Part shown: piece by piece, positions 18,166-25,976 of the stretch
How positions within the stretch are numbered: position 1 is the stretch's first letter
Layout: every line of letters begins with the position of its first letter
Assembly (NCBI GenBank): GCA_016293805.1
Contig: JAEDDI010000006.1
Location: 1 to 53,831 of the forward strand
Source of the DNA: Bacillota bacterium
Lineage (GTDB): Bacteria > Bacillota > Clostridia > Peptostreptococcales > Anaerovoracaceae
DNA: 53,831 nt
Reading direction: 5' to 3'
Program-made: the position numbers and the translations under genes
Notes under the pieces: generated by a model
What the model saw: only the letters and a program-made list of their open reading frames with translations
Database searches by the model: none
What the model was told of the DNA's origin: nothing

Positions 18166-19531
18166 TTTTCTTCTCCTCTCCCGGGAGGGAAAGCCCTTCA
18201 CCAAACAGCGATAGCTGAACGCCTTCTTCTCTTTCGGTAAGTCTGTACCTTATTCTTTCGGGATCCATTGTCCTGTCACCGAAGAATCTTCCGTCAACGG
18301 TTATAAAATACTTTGCTCTTTTCAGAACAACTCCGATTCTTTTAAGTTCATCATATGTAATATGTGCCAGTCTCCTGTGTCTGACAATTCTATGTGCAGA
18401 CGTTGTCCCTATTCCGGGGATTCTCAAAAGTTCCCTGTATGACGCTTTGTTTATCTCCACCGGGAAAAGTTCAATATGCCTGAGTGCCCATGACACCTTG
18501 GGATCAAGCTCAAGATCAAGATTCTGTTCCCTGTCTGTGAAAAGTTCTCCCGCCGAAAACCCGTAAAATCTGAGCAGCCAGTCTGCCTGATACAGTCTGT
18601 GCTCTCTTCTTAAAGGAGGTTTGGAATCGGGCAGAACAGGCGAACTTATAACCGGCACATAGGCACTGAAGTACACTCTCTTCATCTTGAACGTATGATA
18701 CAGGTTCTCTGAAAGGGTAAGTATCTGACTGTCTGATTCTCCTGAGGCACCCACTATCATCTGTGTTGTCTGCCCCGCAGGTGCAAATGCTCCCTTTCGC
18801 GGGCTTCCTCCTGAAATTCTTCCAGGTTTTTCAGGCAGTTTATCCCTGTCAAGCCATCCGCTTCCCGAAATATAGTTTTCAGGCGAATTAACGTCAATGC
18901 CTCTGAACATTGTGCCCGGTCCAGCCAGACAGTTTCTCTCAATCAGAGTATTCGTAACCTGTCTCATTGGAGCAAATATCTGCTCAGGCTGCTTCTGCGG
19001 TGTCAGAAGAGCAAGGCTCTCAGATGAAGGAAGTTCAATATTGACACTTACCCTGTCCGCATACAGTCCTGTCATATGAACAAGTTCCGGCGATGTTCCC
19101 GGTATCAGCTTTGCATGTATATATCCTGCAAATCCCATCTCATCACGCAGAATCCTCATGGCAGACAGCATCCGCTCTGCTGTCGTATCCGGTGATGAAA
19201 GCACAGCGGACGAAATAAACAGCCCCTCTATATAATTTCTTCTGTAAAACCCTATGGTCAGTTCAGCAAGCTCCCTCGGTTCAAATGTGGCTCTCGGAAC
19301 ATCCGCACTCCTTCTGTTCACACAGTATTCACAGTCATATGCACAGGCATTTGAATAAAGCACCTTGAGAAGCGATACGCATCTTCCATCTGCCGACCAT
19401 GTGTGACATATTCCCGCTGCACTTGTGTTGCCTATACTGCCGCTTCCCCGGCGCAAAGATCCGCTTGTCGAGCATGATACATCGTATTTGGCGCTGTCTG
19501 CAAGTATCTTAAGTTTTTCATACATATCCAT
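18149..19531 (-). CDS. Putative DNA modification/repair radical SAM protein (TIGR03916 type)
   Basis: The 460-residue protein has the radical SAM cluster motif CAYDCEYC (CxxxCxxC) near residue 70, with the TIM-barrel strands GLFISSAVLSSPDTTAE and GYIHAKLIPGTSPELV following. The C-terminal third carries a helix-hairpin-helix DNA-binding element, INKASYRELLRIPGIGTTSAHRIVRHRR-like, split here as KASYRELLRIPGIG and TSAHRIVRHRR. This combination defines a conserved family of unknown reaction assumed to act on DNA. The ATG at 19531 lies eight bases after a GGGGG run. It heads an operon whose second gene is its usual partner. A TTGCAA-17-TATAAT promoter is upstream. Confidence 0.88.
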   Translation of the reverse strand: MDMYEKLKILADSAKYDVSCSTSGSLRRGSGSIGNTSAAGICHTWSADGRCVSLLKVLYSNACAYDCEYCVNRRSADVPRATFEPRELAELTIGFYRRNYIEGLFISSAVLSSPDTTAERMLSAMRILRDEMGFAGYIHAKLIPGTSPELVHMTGLYADRVSVNIELPSSESLALLTPQKQPEQIFAPMRQVTNTLIERNCLAGPGTMFRGIDVNSPENYISGSGWLDRDKLPEKPGRISGGSPRKGAFAPAGQTTQMIVGASGESDSQILTLSENLYHTFKMKRVYFSAYVPVISSPVLPDSKPPLRREHRLYQADWLLRFYGFSAGELFTDREQNLDLELDPKVSWALRHIELFPVEINKASYRELLRIPGIGTTSAHRIVRHRRLAHITYDELKRIGVVLKRAKYFITVDGRFFGDRTMDPERIRYRLTEREEGVQLSLFGEGLSLPGEEKKIGLLV

Positions 19532-19553
19532 ATCACTATCCCCCTGTCCATAT

Positions 19554-19582
19554 ATTATACCTGTTCAAACTTATCTTTGCAA
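19554..19582 (-). promoter_or_regulatory. Promoter of the radical SAM - sir2 - prsW operon
   Basis: On the minus strand TTGCAA (complement of 19577-19582) is 17 bases from TATAAT (complement of 19554-19559). The palindrome AAACATATGTTT (19581-19592) overlaps the upstream edge of the -35 and could be an operator. Confidence 0.7.
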
Positions 19583-19650
19583 ACATATGTTTATATTTGT
19601 GCGACTGTGCTGTTCATATCCTGCAATTTCATGTAAATTCAAATAACAGT

Positions 19651-19680
19651 TTGACGCCGCCCTTATTCTGAATGTATAGT
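19651..19680 (+). promoter_or_regulatory. Promoter of the MocR-type regulator
   Basis: TTGACG (19651-19656) and TATAGT (19675-19680) are separated by 18 bases. Transcription should start near 19687, about 24 bases before the chosen ATG. Confidence 0.65.
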
Positions 19681-19710
19681 TAATACAGAAAATAAGAAAT
19701 GAGGTCAGTT

Positions 19711-21054
19711 ATGAAATCTCTTACACCCGAATTATCTAAACATTCAAAAGATCCATACTATATACAGCTTTACAGTTATATCAGGGATGAAATAACAAGC
19801 GGCAGCATCTGCGACGGAGAAAGAATGCCTTCTCTTCGCAGCATTTCATCTGAACTCAAAATCAGTGTCACCACCGCGAAGCAGGCATACGACCAGCTTA
19901 CAGTAGAAGGATACATTTCTCCTAAAGCAGGATCAGGCTATTATGTCAATGATATTGGCGGTATAGGTATGTATTCAAAGGAAAGGGAGGAAACCGTATA
20001 TGAGGCGGGAAAAGAAAAGCTTCCTGCTGTCTATGATCTCGCGTGCTTCGATTTCAACAAATGGAAAAAGTGTTCGTCCAGGATATATACTGAGTATTCT
20101 CAGCTTCTTCTGTTTGAAGGTGATCCTCAGGGTGAATACCAGCTCAGGTATGAAATAGCGAAATATGTATATAATGCAAGAGGCGTAATCGCAAGACCCG
20201 AGCAGATAGTAATCGGTGCTGGTACTCAGCAGATAACCGTTCAGCTCGCAAGGCTTCTTAAAGCGCTTGAAATAGGTCATGTTGCCGTTGAAGATCCCGG
20301 ATATCTTCCTGTCAGAAACATTTTCTCGGATAACGGATTTGCAATGACTCTAGTCCCCGTAAGAAAAGACGGAATATTAATTGAGAAACTGCCGGAGAAC
20401 ATATCGTGTGCAGCTTATGTAAACCCTTCAAACCAGTTTCCTACAGGCGCTGTAATGCCTGTAAGAAAGAGAAAGGATCTTCTTAAATGGGCAGCATGCA
20501 ACAACAGTTATGTAATTGAAGACGACTACGACAGTGAACTCAGATACTTCGGAAGACCTGTTCCTGCTATGCAGGGTATGGATGTTTCAGGAAGAGTAAT
20601 CTATCTCGGTTCTTTCTCTTCAACACTTTTCCCTGCAATCAAAATCAGCTACATGATTCTTCCGGAACATGCAGCCAGAGTATTTGATACAATTAAAATG
20701 AACTATACACAGACATGCTCCAAGGCAGAACAGCTGACTTTAGCGCTGTTTATGAACGAGGGGCTGTACCAGACGAACATAAAAAAACTGAGAAAGCTTT
20801 ATGCGCAGAAACTGCAGAAAGTCATTTCCTCAGTGGCTTCATACGGCAATGGGGCTGTATCAGCAAAAAACACATCGTCGGGAATCAACATAATTCTGTC
20901 ATCTGATAACGCAGTGAAGATTATTGAGAAAGGCAAAGAGATGGGGCTGTCCATAAGCCCAATGCAAGGTGACAGTGACAAAGCAATTCTCTACTATAAC
21001 CAGATTCCTCTGGATAGAATTGAAAGCACAATAAAAGAGCTTATCCGGGGATAA
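19711..21054 (+). CDS. MocR/PdxR-type GntR regulator with aminotransferase-like domain
   Basis: The 447-residue protein joins a GntR winged helix (about residues 12-80: IRDEITSGSICDGERMPSLR, LKISVTTAKQAYDQL) to a fold-type I aminotransferase domain. AAYVNPSNQFPTGAVMP, EDDYDSELRYFG and the PLP-lysine region SFSSTLFPAIKISY are visible. Such proteins sense PLP, amino acids or related ligands and control genes of PLP, GABA or taurine metabolism. No pdx gene is adjacent, so the target is unknown. The start at 19711 follows GAGGT by five bases; the ATG at 19699 has no ribosome site. The last codons form the terminator of the convergent gene. Confidence 0.9.
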   Translation: MKSLTPELSKHSKDPYYIQLYSYIRDEITSGSICDGERMPSLRSISSELKISVTTAKQAYDQLTVEGYISPKAGSGYYVNDIGGIGMYSKEREETVYEAGKEKLPAVYDLACFDFNKWKKCSSRIYTEYSQLLLFEGDPQGEYQLRYEIAKYVYNARGVIARPEQIVIGAGTQQITVQLARLLKALEIGHVAVEDPGYLPVRNIFSDNGFAMTLVPVRKDGILIEKLPENISCAAYVNPSNQFPTGAVMPVRKRKDLLKWAACNNSYVIEDDYDSELRYFGRPVPAMQGMDVSGRVIYLGSFSSTLFPAIKISYMILPEHAARVFDTIKMNYTQTCSKAEQLTLALFMNEGLYQTNIKKLRKLYAQKLQKVISSVASYGNGAVSAKNTSSGINIILSSDNAVKIIEKGKEMGLSISPMQGDSDKAILYYNQIPLDRIESTIKELIRG

Positions 21055-21059
21055 GCTCT
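21036..21059 (-). terminator. Terminator of the SpoIIM-like gene, built from the mocR 3' end
   Basis: AGAGCTTATCC and GGATAAGCTCT form an 11-base inverted repeat that includes the last mocR codons and its stop. On the minus strand it is followed by TTTTATT, so it can terminate the convergent transcript; on the plus strand no T-run follows. Confidence 0.7.
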
Positions 21060-21663
21060 AAACAATTCCCATAATTACGGGAGTAATATACGTTTCAACC
21101 AGTGCTGCAATGATAAGCATAGGTGTGACAATAAACAGGAAAACCTTAGCTGTGTTAATGAAAAACGTTCCTGCGCTTACAGAATTGAGCCTGCCCCGGT
21201 CAAGTATCTTGCTGCATATAAATCTGCAGAGCTGAAATCCCATTGCAATTGATATGCAAAGTGCCGGAATCTCAAATATGCCATGCGGCAGGATTCCTGT
21301 CACAATATTCATTAGTATCTTTCCGCCGGAAGCTCCCATTACAGCAAACACTCCTCCTGTTACAGCACTGTTTGTCAGAAGAACAAAAACAGGAAGAAAC
21401 AGAAACGGAACAAAACCAAGAATCAGGGATATTCCGGATGCTTTCCAGTTGTTGAGAAACAGTGCAGCAACCTTTATATCTCCTGAATCGCTTATTATCC
21501 CCTTCTGGTCAATCATTTCAGCAAACTGTCTCATTATCTCCTGTGCAGCGTCTATCTTCAGGGAAAATCCAAAATACCCGAGCACACACATCAGGACAAA
21601 CACCGCAACAGTTACTATCGATGGTATCAGCACATAATGCCTGAAAAATGCCTTCATCTTCAC
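21058..21663 (-). CDS. Stage II sporulation protein M-like (DUF95) membrane protein
   Basis: The product is about 201 residues with five or six membrane helices. The stretch ILPHGIFEIPALCISIAMGFQLCRF near residue 130-150 is the conserved core of the SpoIIM/DUF95 family, here quoted as LPHGIFEIPALCI. In sporulating Bacillus SpoIIM works with SpoIID and SpoIIP in engulfment, but many paralogues of this family occur outside that role. I place the start at GTG 21663 (nine bases after GGCGG; ATG 21657 is an alternative), because the longer frame's ATG at 21714 lies upstream of the predicted transcript start near 21698. Its promoter overlaps that of the divergent tetR gene. Confidence 0.75.
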   Translation of the reverse strand: MKMKAFFRHYVLIPSIVTVAVFVLMCVLGYFGFSLKIDAAQEIMRQFAEMIDQKGIISDSGDIKVAALFLNNWKASGISLILGFVPFLFLPVFVLLTNSAVTGGVFAVMGASGGKILMNIVTGILPHGIFEIPALCISIAMGFQLCRFICSKILDRGRLNSVSAGTFFINTAKVFLFIVTPMLIIAALVETYITPVIMGIV

Positions 21664-21704
21664 AATCTCAAACCGCCTTTCTATATATCTCCTACTGAAT
21701 AATG

Positions 21705-21746
21705 ATTGTAGCACAATTTGATTTACCTTATCAAGTATGTTAAAAT
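21705..21746. promoter_or_regulatory. Overlapping divergent promoters for SpoIIM-like gene and tetR
   Basis: Plus strand: TTGATT (21718-21723), 17 bases, TAAAAT (21741-21746) for tetR. Minus strand: TTGATA (complement of 21729-21734), 18 bases, TACAAT (complement of 21705-21710). The two face-to-face promoters interlock, so a TetR bound here would affect both genes. Confidence 0.7.
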
Positions 21747-21770
21747 CAACACATAATTCAGGAGAATGCT

Positions 21771-22364
21771 ATGGGTAAAAAAAATTCAAAAAACACAAAA
21801 GGAAAAATAGTATCCGCCGCATGGAGTCTTTTCTATGAGCAGGGATACGACAACACAACAATAGATGAAATCGTCGAAGAGTCGGGAACCTCAAAGGGCT
21901 CCTTCTATCACTACTTCAAAGGCAAGGATGCAATACTGAGTTCACTTTCCTACCTGTTCGACGAAAAGTATGATGAGCTCCGCGATACTATGGATGCGGG
22001 AATGTCATCAATTGATAAACTTCTTAAACTGAATCACGAGCTTTTTATGATGATAGAAAACAGCATCAGTATCGATCTTCTCGCCAGGCTTTATTCATCA
22101 CAGCTCATAACAAACGGCGACAAGCATCTGCTTGATCAGAACAGATCCTACTACAGGATGCTCAGAGAAATTGTAAGGGACGGACAGGCAGAAGGAGAAC
22201 TGAGAGATGATGTTACATCAAATGAAATAGTTAAGGCGTATGCTCTCTTCGAACGAGCTCTTTTATATGACTGGTGCCTTTGTAACGGAGACTATTCTCT
22301 ATACAGTTATTCTGACGGCATTCTTCCGATGTTCCTTGAAGGTTTCAAAAAACACAAGGAGTGA
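21771..22364 (+). CDS. TetR family transcriptional regulator
   Basis: This 197-residue repressor-type protein has the TetR helix-turn-helix at about residues 10-55: KIVSAAWSLFYEQGYDNTTIDEIVEE then SGTSKGSFYHYFKGKDAIL. The C-terminal part is all-helical and variable, as expected for ligand binding and dimerisation; the ligand cannot be predicted. AGGAG lies six bases before the ATG. It is divergent from the SpoIIM-like gene with interlocking promoters, making that gene and itself the likely targets. Its last codons and stop form part of a hairpin that terminates the convergent phosphatase transcript. Confidence 0.9.
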   Translation: MGKKNSKNTKGKIVSAAWSLFYEQGYDNTTIDEIVEESGTSKGSFYHYFKGKDAILSSLSYLFDEKYDELRDTMDAGMSSIDKLLKLNHELFMMIENSISIDLLARLYSSQLITNGDKHLLDQNRSYYRMLREIVRDGQAEGELRDDVTSNEIVKAYALFERALLYDWCLCNGDYSLYSYSDGILPMFLEGFKKHKE

Positions 22365-22378
22365 TTGCCTCACTCCTT
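22347..22378 (-). terminator. Terminator of the NagD-like gene, overlapping the tetR stop
   Basis: AAGGAGTGA (22356-22364, containing the tetR TGA) pairs with TCACTCCTT (22370-22378). On the minus strand it is followed by GTGTTTTTT, an intrinsic terminator. Confidence 0.75.
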
Positions 22379-22388
22379 ACTTCTCCGG

Positions 22389-23183
22389 TTATTTTTCTTC
22401 ATCTGCTATTCTAGGTATATCTCCGACTCCATCCAGAATTACAGTCGGTCTGTATGCAAACTGGTCAACTGTCTCAAGACTGGATATTCCCGACAGCACC
22501 AGTACTGTCGACATTCCGCTTTCTGTTCCCGTTATTATATCTGTATCCATTCTGTCGCCAATCATAACAGAATCAGCAGAATGAACACCAAGCATCTTAA
22601 GTGCAGACCTCATCATCAGCGGATTTGGTTTGCCGCAGAAATACGCAGTCTTGCCGGTAGCAATTTCTATCGGTGCAATAAGAGCTCTGCATGCAGGCAT
22701 GATGCCATTCTCCACAGGACCTGATGCATCTGAATTTGCACCTATAAGTTTTGCACCCTTCATCACAAGATTAGTTGCCTTGGTAAGTGTATCAAGCGAA
22801 TATGCTCTTCCCTCTCCCACGATTACATAATCAGGATCGTAGTCATTCATCGTAACTCCGACATCATAAAGGGCATTCAGAAGTCCTGCTTCTCCTATGA
22901 CGTAGGCACTGCATGAAGGTGCCTGATCCCTGAGAAATGCAGCCGTTGCAAGTGCACTTGTGTAGAATCTCTCTTCAGGCACATCAAGCCCGAGTCTTTC
23001 CAGTTTCTGCTGCAGTTCCCTCGGTGTAAGCCCAGAGTTGTTGGTCAGGAACAGATATTCCTTGTTTTCTCTCTTAAGCCAGTCTATAAATTCAGCCGTT
23101 CCAGGAAGCACTTTGTTACCATGATATATTACCCCATCCATATCACATATGAATGCCTTCTTCTCATTAAAATCAATCCTCAT
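22389..23183 (-). CDS. HAD-IIA family (NagD-like) sugar/nucleotide phosphatase
   Basis: The 264-residue protein carries the HAD motifs: FICDMDGVIYHGN (motif I, nucleophilic Asp), FLTNNSGLTPREL (motif II), KPNPLMMRSALK (motif III lysine) and MIGDRMDTDIITG (motif IV). The C2 cap between motifs II and III (PDYVIVGEGRAYSLDTLTKA) places it in subfamily IIA with NagD, AraL and YutF-like phosphatases. The physiological substrate is not deducible. It is monocistronic by position: a terminator follows and the upstream 335-base spacer separates it from the next gene. Confidence 0.9.
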   Translation of the reverse strand: MRIDFNEKKAFICDMDGVIYHGNKVLPGTAEFIDWLKRENKEYLFLTNNSGLTPRELQQKLERLGLDVPEERFYTSALATAAFLRDQAPSCSAYVIGEAGLLNALYDVGVTMNDYDPDYVIVGEGRAYSLDTLTKATNLVMKGAKLIGANSDASGPVENGIMPACRALIAPIEIATGKTAYFCGKPNPLMMRSALKMLGVHSADSVMIGDRMDTDIITGTESGMSTVLVLSGISSLETVDQFAYRPTVILDGVGDIPRIADEEK

Positions 23184-23281
23184 TTTTTATCTTGTCTCCT
23201 TTCGCGCTTTCTGTTAAACAATTATATCATATTATCCTGATTCCGTATATTGCCGATATCTCGGAATTTTCTGACTTTTTG

Positions 23282-23310
23282 TTGACATTCTGCACAAACA
23301 GTACTATACT
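23282..23310 (+). promoter_or_regulatory. Strong orphan promoter ahead of a candidate non-coding RNA
   Basis: TTGACA (23282-23287), a 17-base spacer and TATACT (23305-23310) make a near-consensus promoter on the plus strand. No protein gene of normal size follows before the terminator at 23479-23516. Confidence 0.8.
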
Positions 23311-23316
23311 TAAGAT

Positions 23317-23516
23317 ACAGAAAATCATTGGACAGATAATTAAGCGAAGTCCGGCTGACAGGACATAATCTCTGTTCGAAGTTACGTAGAGATATCTGAA
23401 TGATGAGTCCGGTGATGCATCAGATGAACAATATGAGTATGAGGAGGTTACAGGTGAAGCTTAAAGAAATTTATTAATAACCCATCCGAGAGAGAGTGGA
23501 ATCGGATGGGTTTTTT
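23317..23516 (+). ncRNA. Candidate non-coding RNA of about 200 nt (unknown family)
   Basis: A complete transcription unit runs from the promoter at 23282 to a strong terminator at 23479-23516. Local hairpins are GTCC/GGAC (around 23349-23364), ATCTC/GAGAT (around 23368-23393) and ATCTGA/TCAGAT (around 23394-23425). The RNA includes a near-perfect ribosome site GAGGAGG (23441-23447) six bases before GTG (23454), opening a seven-codon frame (VKLKEIY) that ends at 23477; an in-frame ATG at 23400 would give a methionine-rich 25-mer. I do not recognise it as 6S, SRP, tmRNA or RNase P RNA. It fills the 335-base gap between the phosphatase and acyltransferase genes. Confidence 0.5.
23479..23516. terminator. 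Strong terminator of the 23.3 kb RNA
   Basis: AACCCATCCGA (23479-23489) pairs with TCGGATGGGTT (23502-23512), followed by six T on the plus strand. A weaker T-rich tail exists on the minus strand, so it may also serve the convergent acyltransferase-like gene ending at 23519. Confidence 0.88.
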
Positions 23517-23518
23517 AA

Positions 23519-24388
23519 TTAATCTATATCTTCATAAACTGTTTCCGGCGGAACATCAAGCCTTTCAGGATGTCTGAAGTTTCCTGAGAAAATCTTCAAT
23601 GCAGAAGCATAGTAGAATCCGTCTGTAATCCTGTCATCAGTAACAATGATATACTCCATATACTTCTTTTTTACGACACTTCCTTTAGAATCAATTTCAT
23701 ATTCCGTCAATTTCGGTCCCGTGGCAATAAACACCGGTATGTTTCCAAAGTTATACAGATGATGGATAACAGGCGGAATGCCCAGCGATCCCATAGATGT
23801 ATAGAAGAAGCTTCCATGAAACGGGCTGACAGAAAGAAGCGCTTTTGGAAGCAGCCCGAAGTAATCAAGCGTCTTCAGGCACCATACACCGAATTTGAAT
23901 ATTATCCTCGGCATTCTTATAAGAGCTGCCGCCAGATTATCAAAATCACTGTCAAGTCCCCCGCCCTTTTCCCTGTCTATCGCGGTTTTCAATTTGTTGT
24001 AGACATCAGCAGCAGTATCCTTCGGATCAAATACAACCTTAATACATGTGTTAGGAGCTTCCAGTGTCATCTCCTTTTTGATATCCATATTCATTTCAAT
24101 ATTGTGTCTTGCATATATTCTCTGTCCTGATATGATACGGTTTACCGCCGGCCGCTGGGATATTGTACGCACATATGAAGCGATTACAAAGTGCATAAGT
24201 CCAAAGCCCTTGTAACCCTCTTCACGCTTCTGCTTTATATATTTTTCGACTTCCGATATTTCCACTTTTCCCTTTATATGATTAGTGGCATCATTCCTTT
24301 CGACCATTATAAACGGTTCCACTCTGTGCATCGGTGAAAGACTGCGAAGCAGTCTGCCATCCGCTCTGTCACCTATTCTTCTCACCAT
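23519..24388 (-). CDS. CAT-fold / 2-oxoacid dehydrogenase E2-like acyltransferase
   Basis: The 289-residue protein resembles the catalytic domain of dihydrolipoamide acyltransferases and chloramphenicol acetyltransferase. FGLMHFVIASYVRTISQRPAVNR and SFFYTSMGSLGIPPVIHHLYNFGN match that fold, and IVTDDRITDGFYYASAL aligns with the E2 active-site DHRxxDG, but the catalytic His is Asp here. It has no lipoyl or subunit-binding domain, so it is not a pyruvate dehydrogenase E2. Possibly it is non-catalytic or uses a different base. Its ATG shares an A with the folD stop (TAATG), so it belongs to the fchA-folD operon, hinting at a role in one-carbon metabolism, which is inference only. Confidence 0.7.
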   Translation of the reverse strand: MVRRIGDRADGRLLRSLSPMHRVEPFIMVERNDATNHIKGKVEISEVEKYIKQKREEGYKGFGLMHFVIASYVRTISQRPAVNRIISGQRIYARHNIEMNMDIKKEMTLEAPNTCIKVVFDPKDTAADVYNKLKTAIDREKGGGLDSDFDNLAAALIRMPRIIFKFGVWCLKTLDYFGLLPKALLSVSPFHGSFFYTSMGSLGIPPVIHHLYNFGNIPVFIATGPKLTEYEIDSKGSVVKKKYMEYIIVTDDRITDGFYYASALKIFSGNFRHPERLDVPPETVYEDID

Positions 24389-25266
24389 TACCTTTTCCTG
24401 ATTACCTTTTCCCGTTTCTTCTCAGCTGCTTCTATCACATGTTTCATAAGTATTGCCGATGTTACACCTCCGACACCGCCGGGAACAGGCGTAAACGCCT
24501 CAGCAATTCTTTCCGCATCGCATGTCCTGACATCACCGCACATTTTACCATCTTCATCTACATTTATTCCAACATCCAGAATTATCTGTCCCGGTGCCAT
24601 GAGTTCAGAAGTCACATTATCAGCTACTCCTGCAGCGGCAACCAGAATATCCGCATTCCTGCAGTATTTCACAAGGTCTTCCCTATCTGTCCGGGTATGA
24701 CATATCGTAACAGTAGCATTCTTGTTCATCAGCATCATCGCTGCCGGTCTCCCTATTACCAGGGATCTTCCTATCACAACAGCTTTTTTTCCCTTTGGAT
24801 CTATTCTGTAGAAATCAAGTATCTCCATACATGCACTTGCTGTACATGGCGGATATCCCAGGTCTCTGCCCGAAAAAACACCGGCTAAAGATCCGTCAGT
24901 TACTCCATCCATATCCTTTGCCGGATCAATCGCATTTCTCACTTTCTCATCGTCAATCTGAGAAGGCATCGGCCTGAATACCAGTATTCCATGTATCGAA
25001 TCGTCTTTGTTGATTTCATCAATTACTGCAAGGATCTCTTCGGTTGACGCATCCTGCGGTGCAACATATTTTTTTATATCAACGCCTACCTTCTCCGCCC
25101 TTGAAAGAGCACCTCTCTCATATGCAAGATCACTTGCATTCTCTCCCGCCCTGACAATTGCAAGGCACGGCACTGTACCCTTCTTCTTCAGGGCTTCGCA
25201 TCTTGAAGACAAATCTTCAATCAGCTTTTCAGTCACCTCTTTACCTGTCAAACGCTTCGCAGTCAT
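24388..25266 (-). CDS. folD: Methylene-THF dehydrogenase / methenyl-THF cyclohydrolase
   Basis: FolD interconverts 5,10-methylene-THF, methenyl-THF and 10-formyl-THF. The 292-residue protein contains the family signatures: SDLAYERGALSRAEKVGVD (catalytic region), DSIHGILVFRPMPSQID, PAKDMDGVT, and the Rossmann element KAVVIGRSLVIGRPAAMML, ending with TPVPGGVGGVTSAILM. In many FolD proteins the catalytic lysine follows YxxxK; here the corresponding stretch is YERGALSRAEK, so the position of that lysine should be checked. It starts directly after the fchA stop (TAAATG). Confidence 0.93.
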   Translation of the reverse strand: MTAKRLTGKEVTEKLIEDLSSRCEALKKKGTVPCLAIVRAGENASDLAYERGALSRAEKVGVDIKKYVAPQDASTEEILAVIDEINKDDSIHGILVFRPMPSQIDDEKVRNAIDPAKDMDGVTDGSLAGVFSGRDLGYPPCTASACMEILDFYRIDPKGKKAVVIGRSLVIGRPAAMMLMNKNATVTICHTRTDREDLVKYCRNADILVAAAGVADNVTSELMAPGQIILDVGINVDEDGKMCGDVRTCDAERIAEAFTPVPGGVGGVTSAILMKHVIEAAEKKREKVIRKR

Positions 25267-25881
25267 TTACTTCAACTCTCCTGTTACATAATCGAATATT
25301 TCATCTGCCCTGACTGTATATCTGTCAATCATTTCCTGTGTTTCACCATTTATCTTCTCTGCATATTCCCGATTCTTCATGGAACGTGTATTGATATATA
25401 CATTCAAACTTGCAGCCTGAAGCGCCGATTTCAGCATAACAGCTCCGCATCCGGCATCACTTACAGCAAGTCTGCTTCCCTTGTGGGCAAATCCCTCAAT
25501 ATAATCAATGGCACTGCAGCAAACTTTCATTATCTCAAACGGAACAGCTCCGGCTCTTCTGAGACAGTCTTCCATCACTGCATCCTTTTCCTCCCCTGCC
25601 GGAAGACTGTAAGCCTTCGAAAGCGGCTCAAATGCAGCCGCGTCTTCATCCACCAGTTCCGCAAGCCTCTTCATGAGCCTGTCGCTCCCGTCCATAAGCC
25701 ACCTGATATCCTCCTCGACATCCGCGTATTTCTTCTTGCCCAAAGTCAGACTCCCAACCATCATGCCAAGTGCACTCCCAAGAGCTCCGGCAAGTGCCGC
25801 TGTCCCTCCTCCGCCGGGAACAGCAGCTTTGGAAGCCAGCTCTTCAATGTATACGCTGCATGGCTTTTCTATGTATTTCAT
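25267..25881 (-). CDS. fchA: FchA-type methenyl-THF cyclohydrolase / formiminocyclodeaminase-like protein
   Basis: The 204-residue all-helical protein matches the cyclodeaminase/cyclohydrolase family: VPGGGGTAALAGALGSALGMMVGSLTLGKKKY near the N-terminus (here VPGGGGTAALAGALGSA) and VDEDAAAFEPLSKAY. In acetogenic and purinolytic clostridia this enzyme hydrolyses methenyl-THF or deaminates formimino-THF. It overlaps in function with FolD, which lies immediately downstream. The ATG at 25881 follows AGGAGG by five bases; the longer frame has no support. A TTGTGA-17-TATAAT promoter lies directly upstream and gives a very short leader. Confidence 0.85.
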   Translation of the reverse strand: MKYIEKPCSVYIEELASKAAVPGGGGTAALAGALGSALGMMVGSLTLGKKKYADVEEDIRWLMDGSDRLMKRLAELVDEDAAAFEPLSKAYSLPAGEEKDAVMEDCLRRAGAVPFEIMKVCCSAIDYIEGFAHKGSRLAVSDAGCGAVMLKSALQAASLNVYINTRSMKNREYAEKINGETQEMIDRYTVRADEIFDYVTGELK

Positions 25882-25906
25882 ATTTACCTCCTGTTTTCCC
25901 ATTATT

Positions 25907-25935
25907 ATTATACCCTAAAATCCAGCATTTCACAA
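25907..25935 (-). promoter_or_regulatory. fchA-folD operon promoter
   Basis: On the minus strand TTGTGA (complement of 25930-25935) and TATAAT (complement of 25907-25912) are 17 bases apart, about 20 bases of leader before the AGGAGG-ATG of fchA. Confidence 0.75.
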
Positions 25936-25940
25936 TTACA

Positions 25941-25962
25941 AAAGGCAGCCCGAAGGCTGCCC
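25941..25962 (-). terminator. fhs terminator
   Basis: GGCAGCC and GGCTGCC around CGAA form a stable tetraloop hairpin, followed on the minus strand by TTTTGT. It separates fhs from the fchA promoter. Confidence 0.8.
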
Positions 25963-25976
25963 TGATACATATTAAT

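Noticed and set aside
23317..23516. 6S, SRP or RNase P RNA
   Set aside because: No long closing helix between the ends, no SRP tetraloop block and too short for RNase P.
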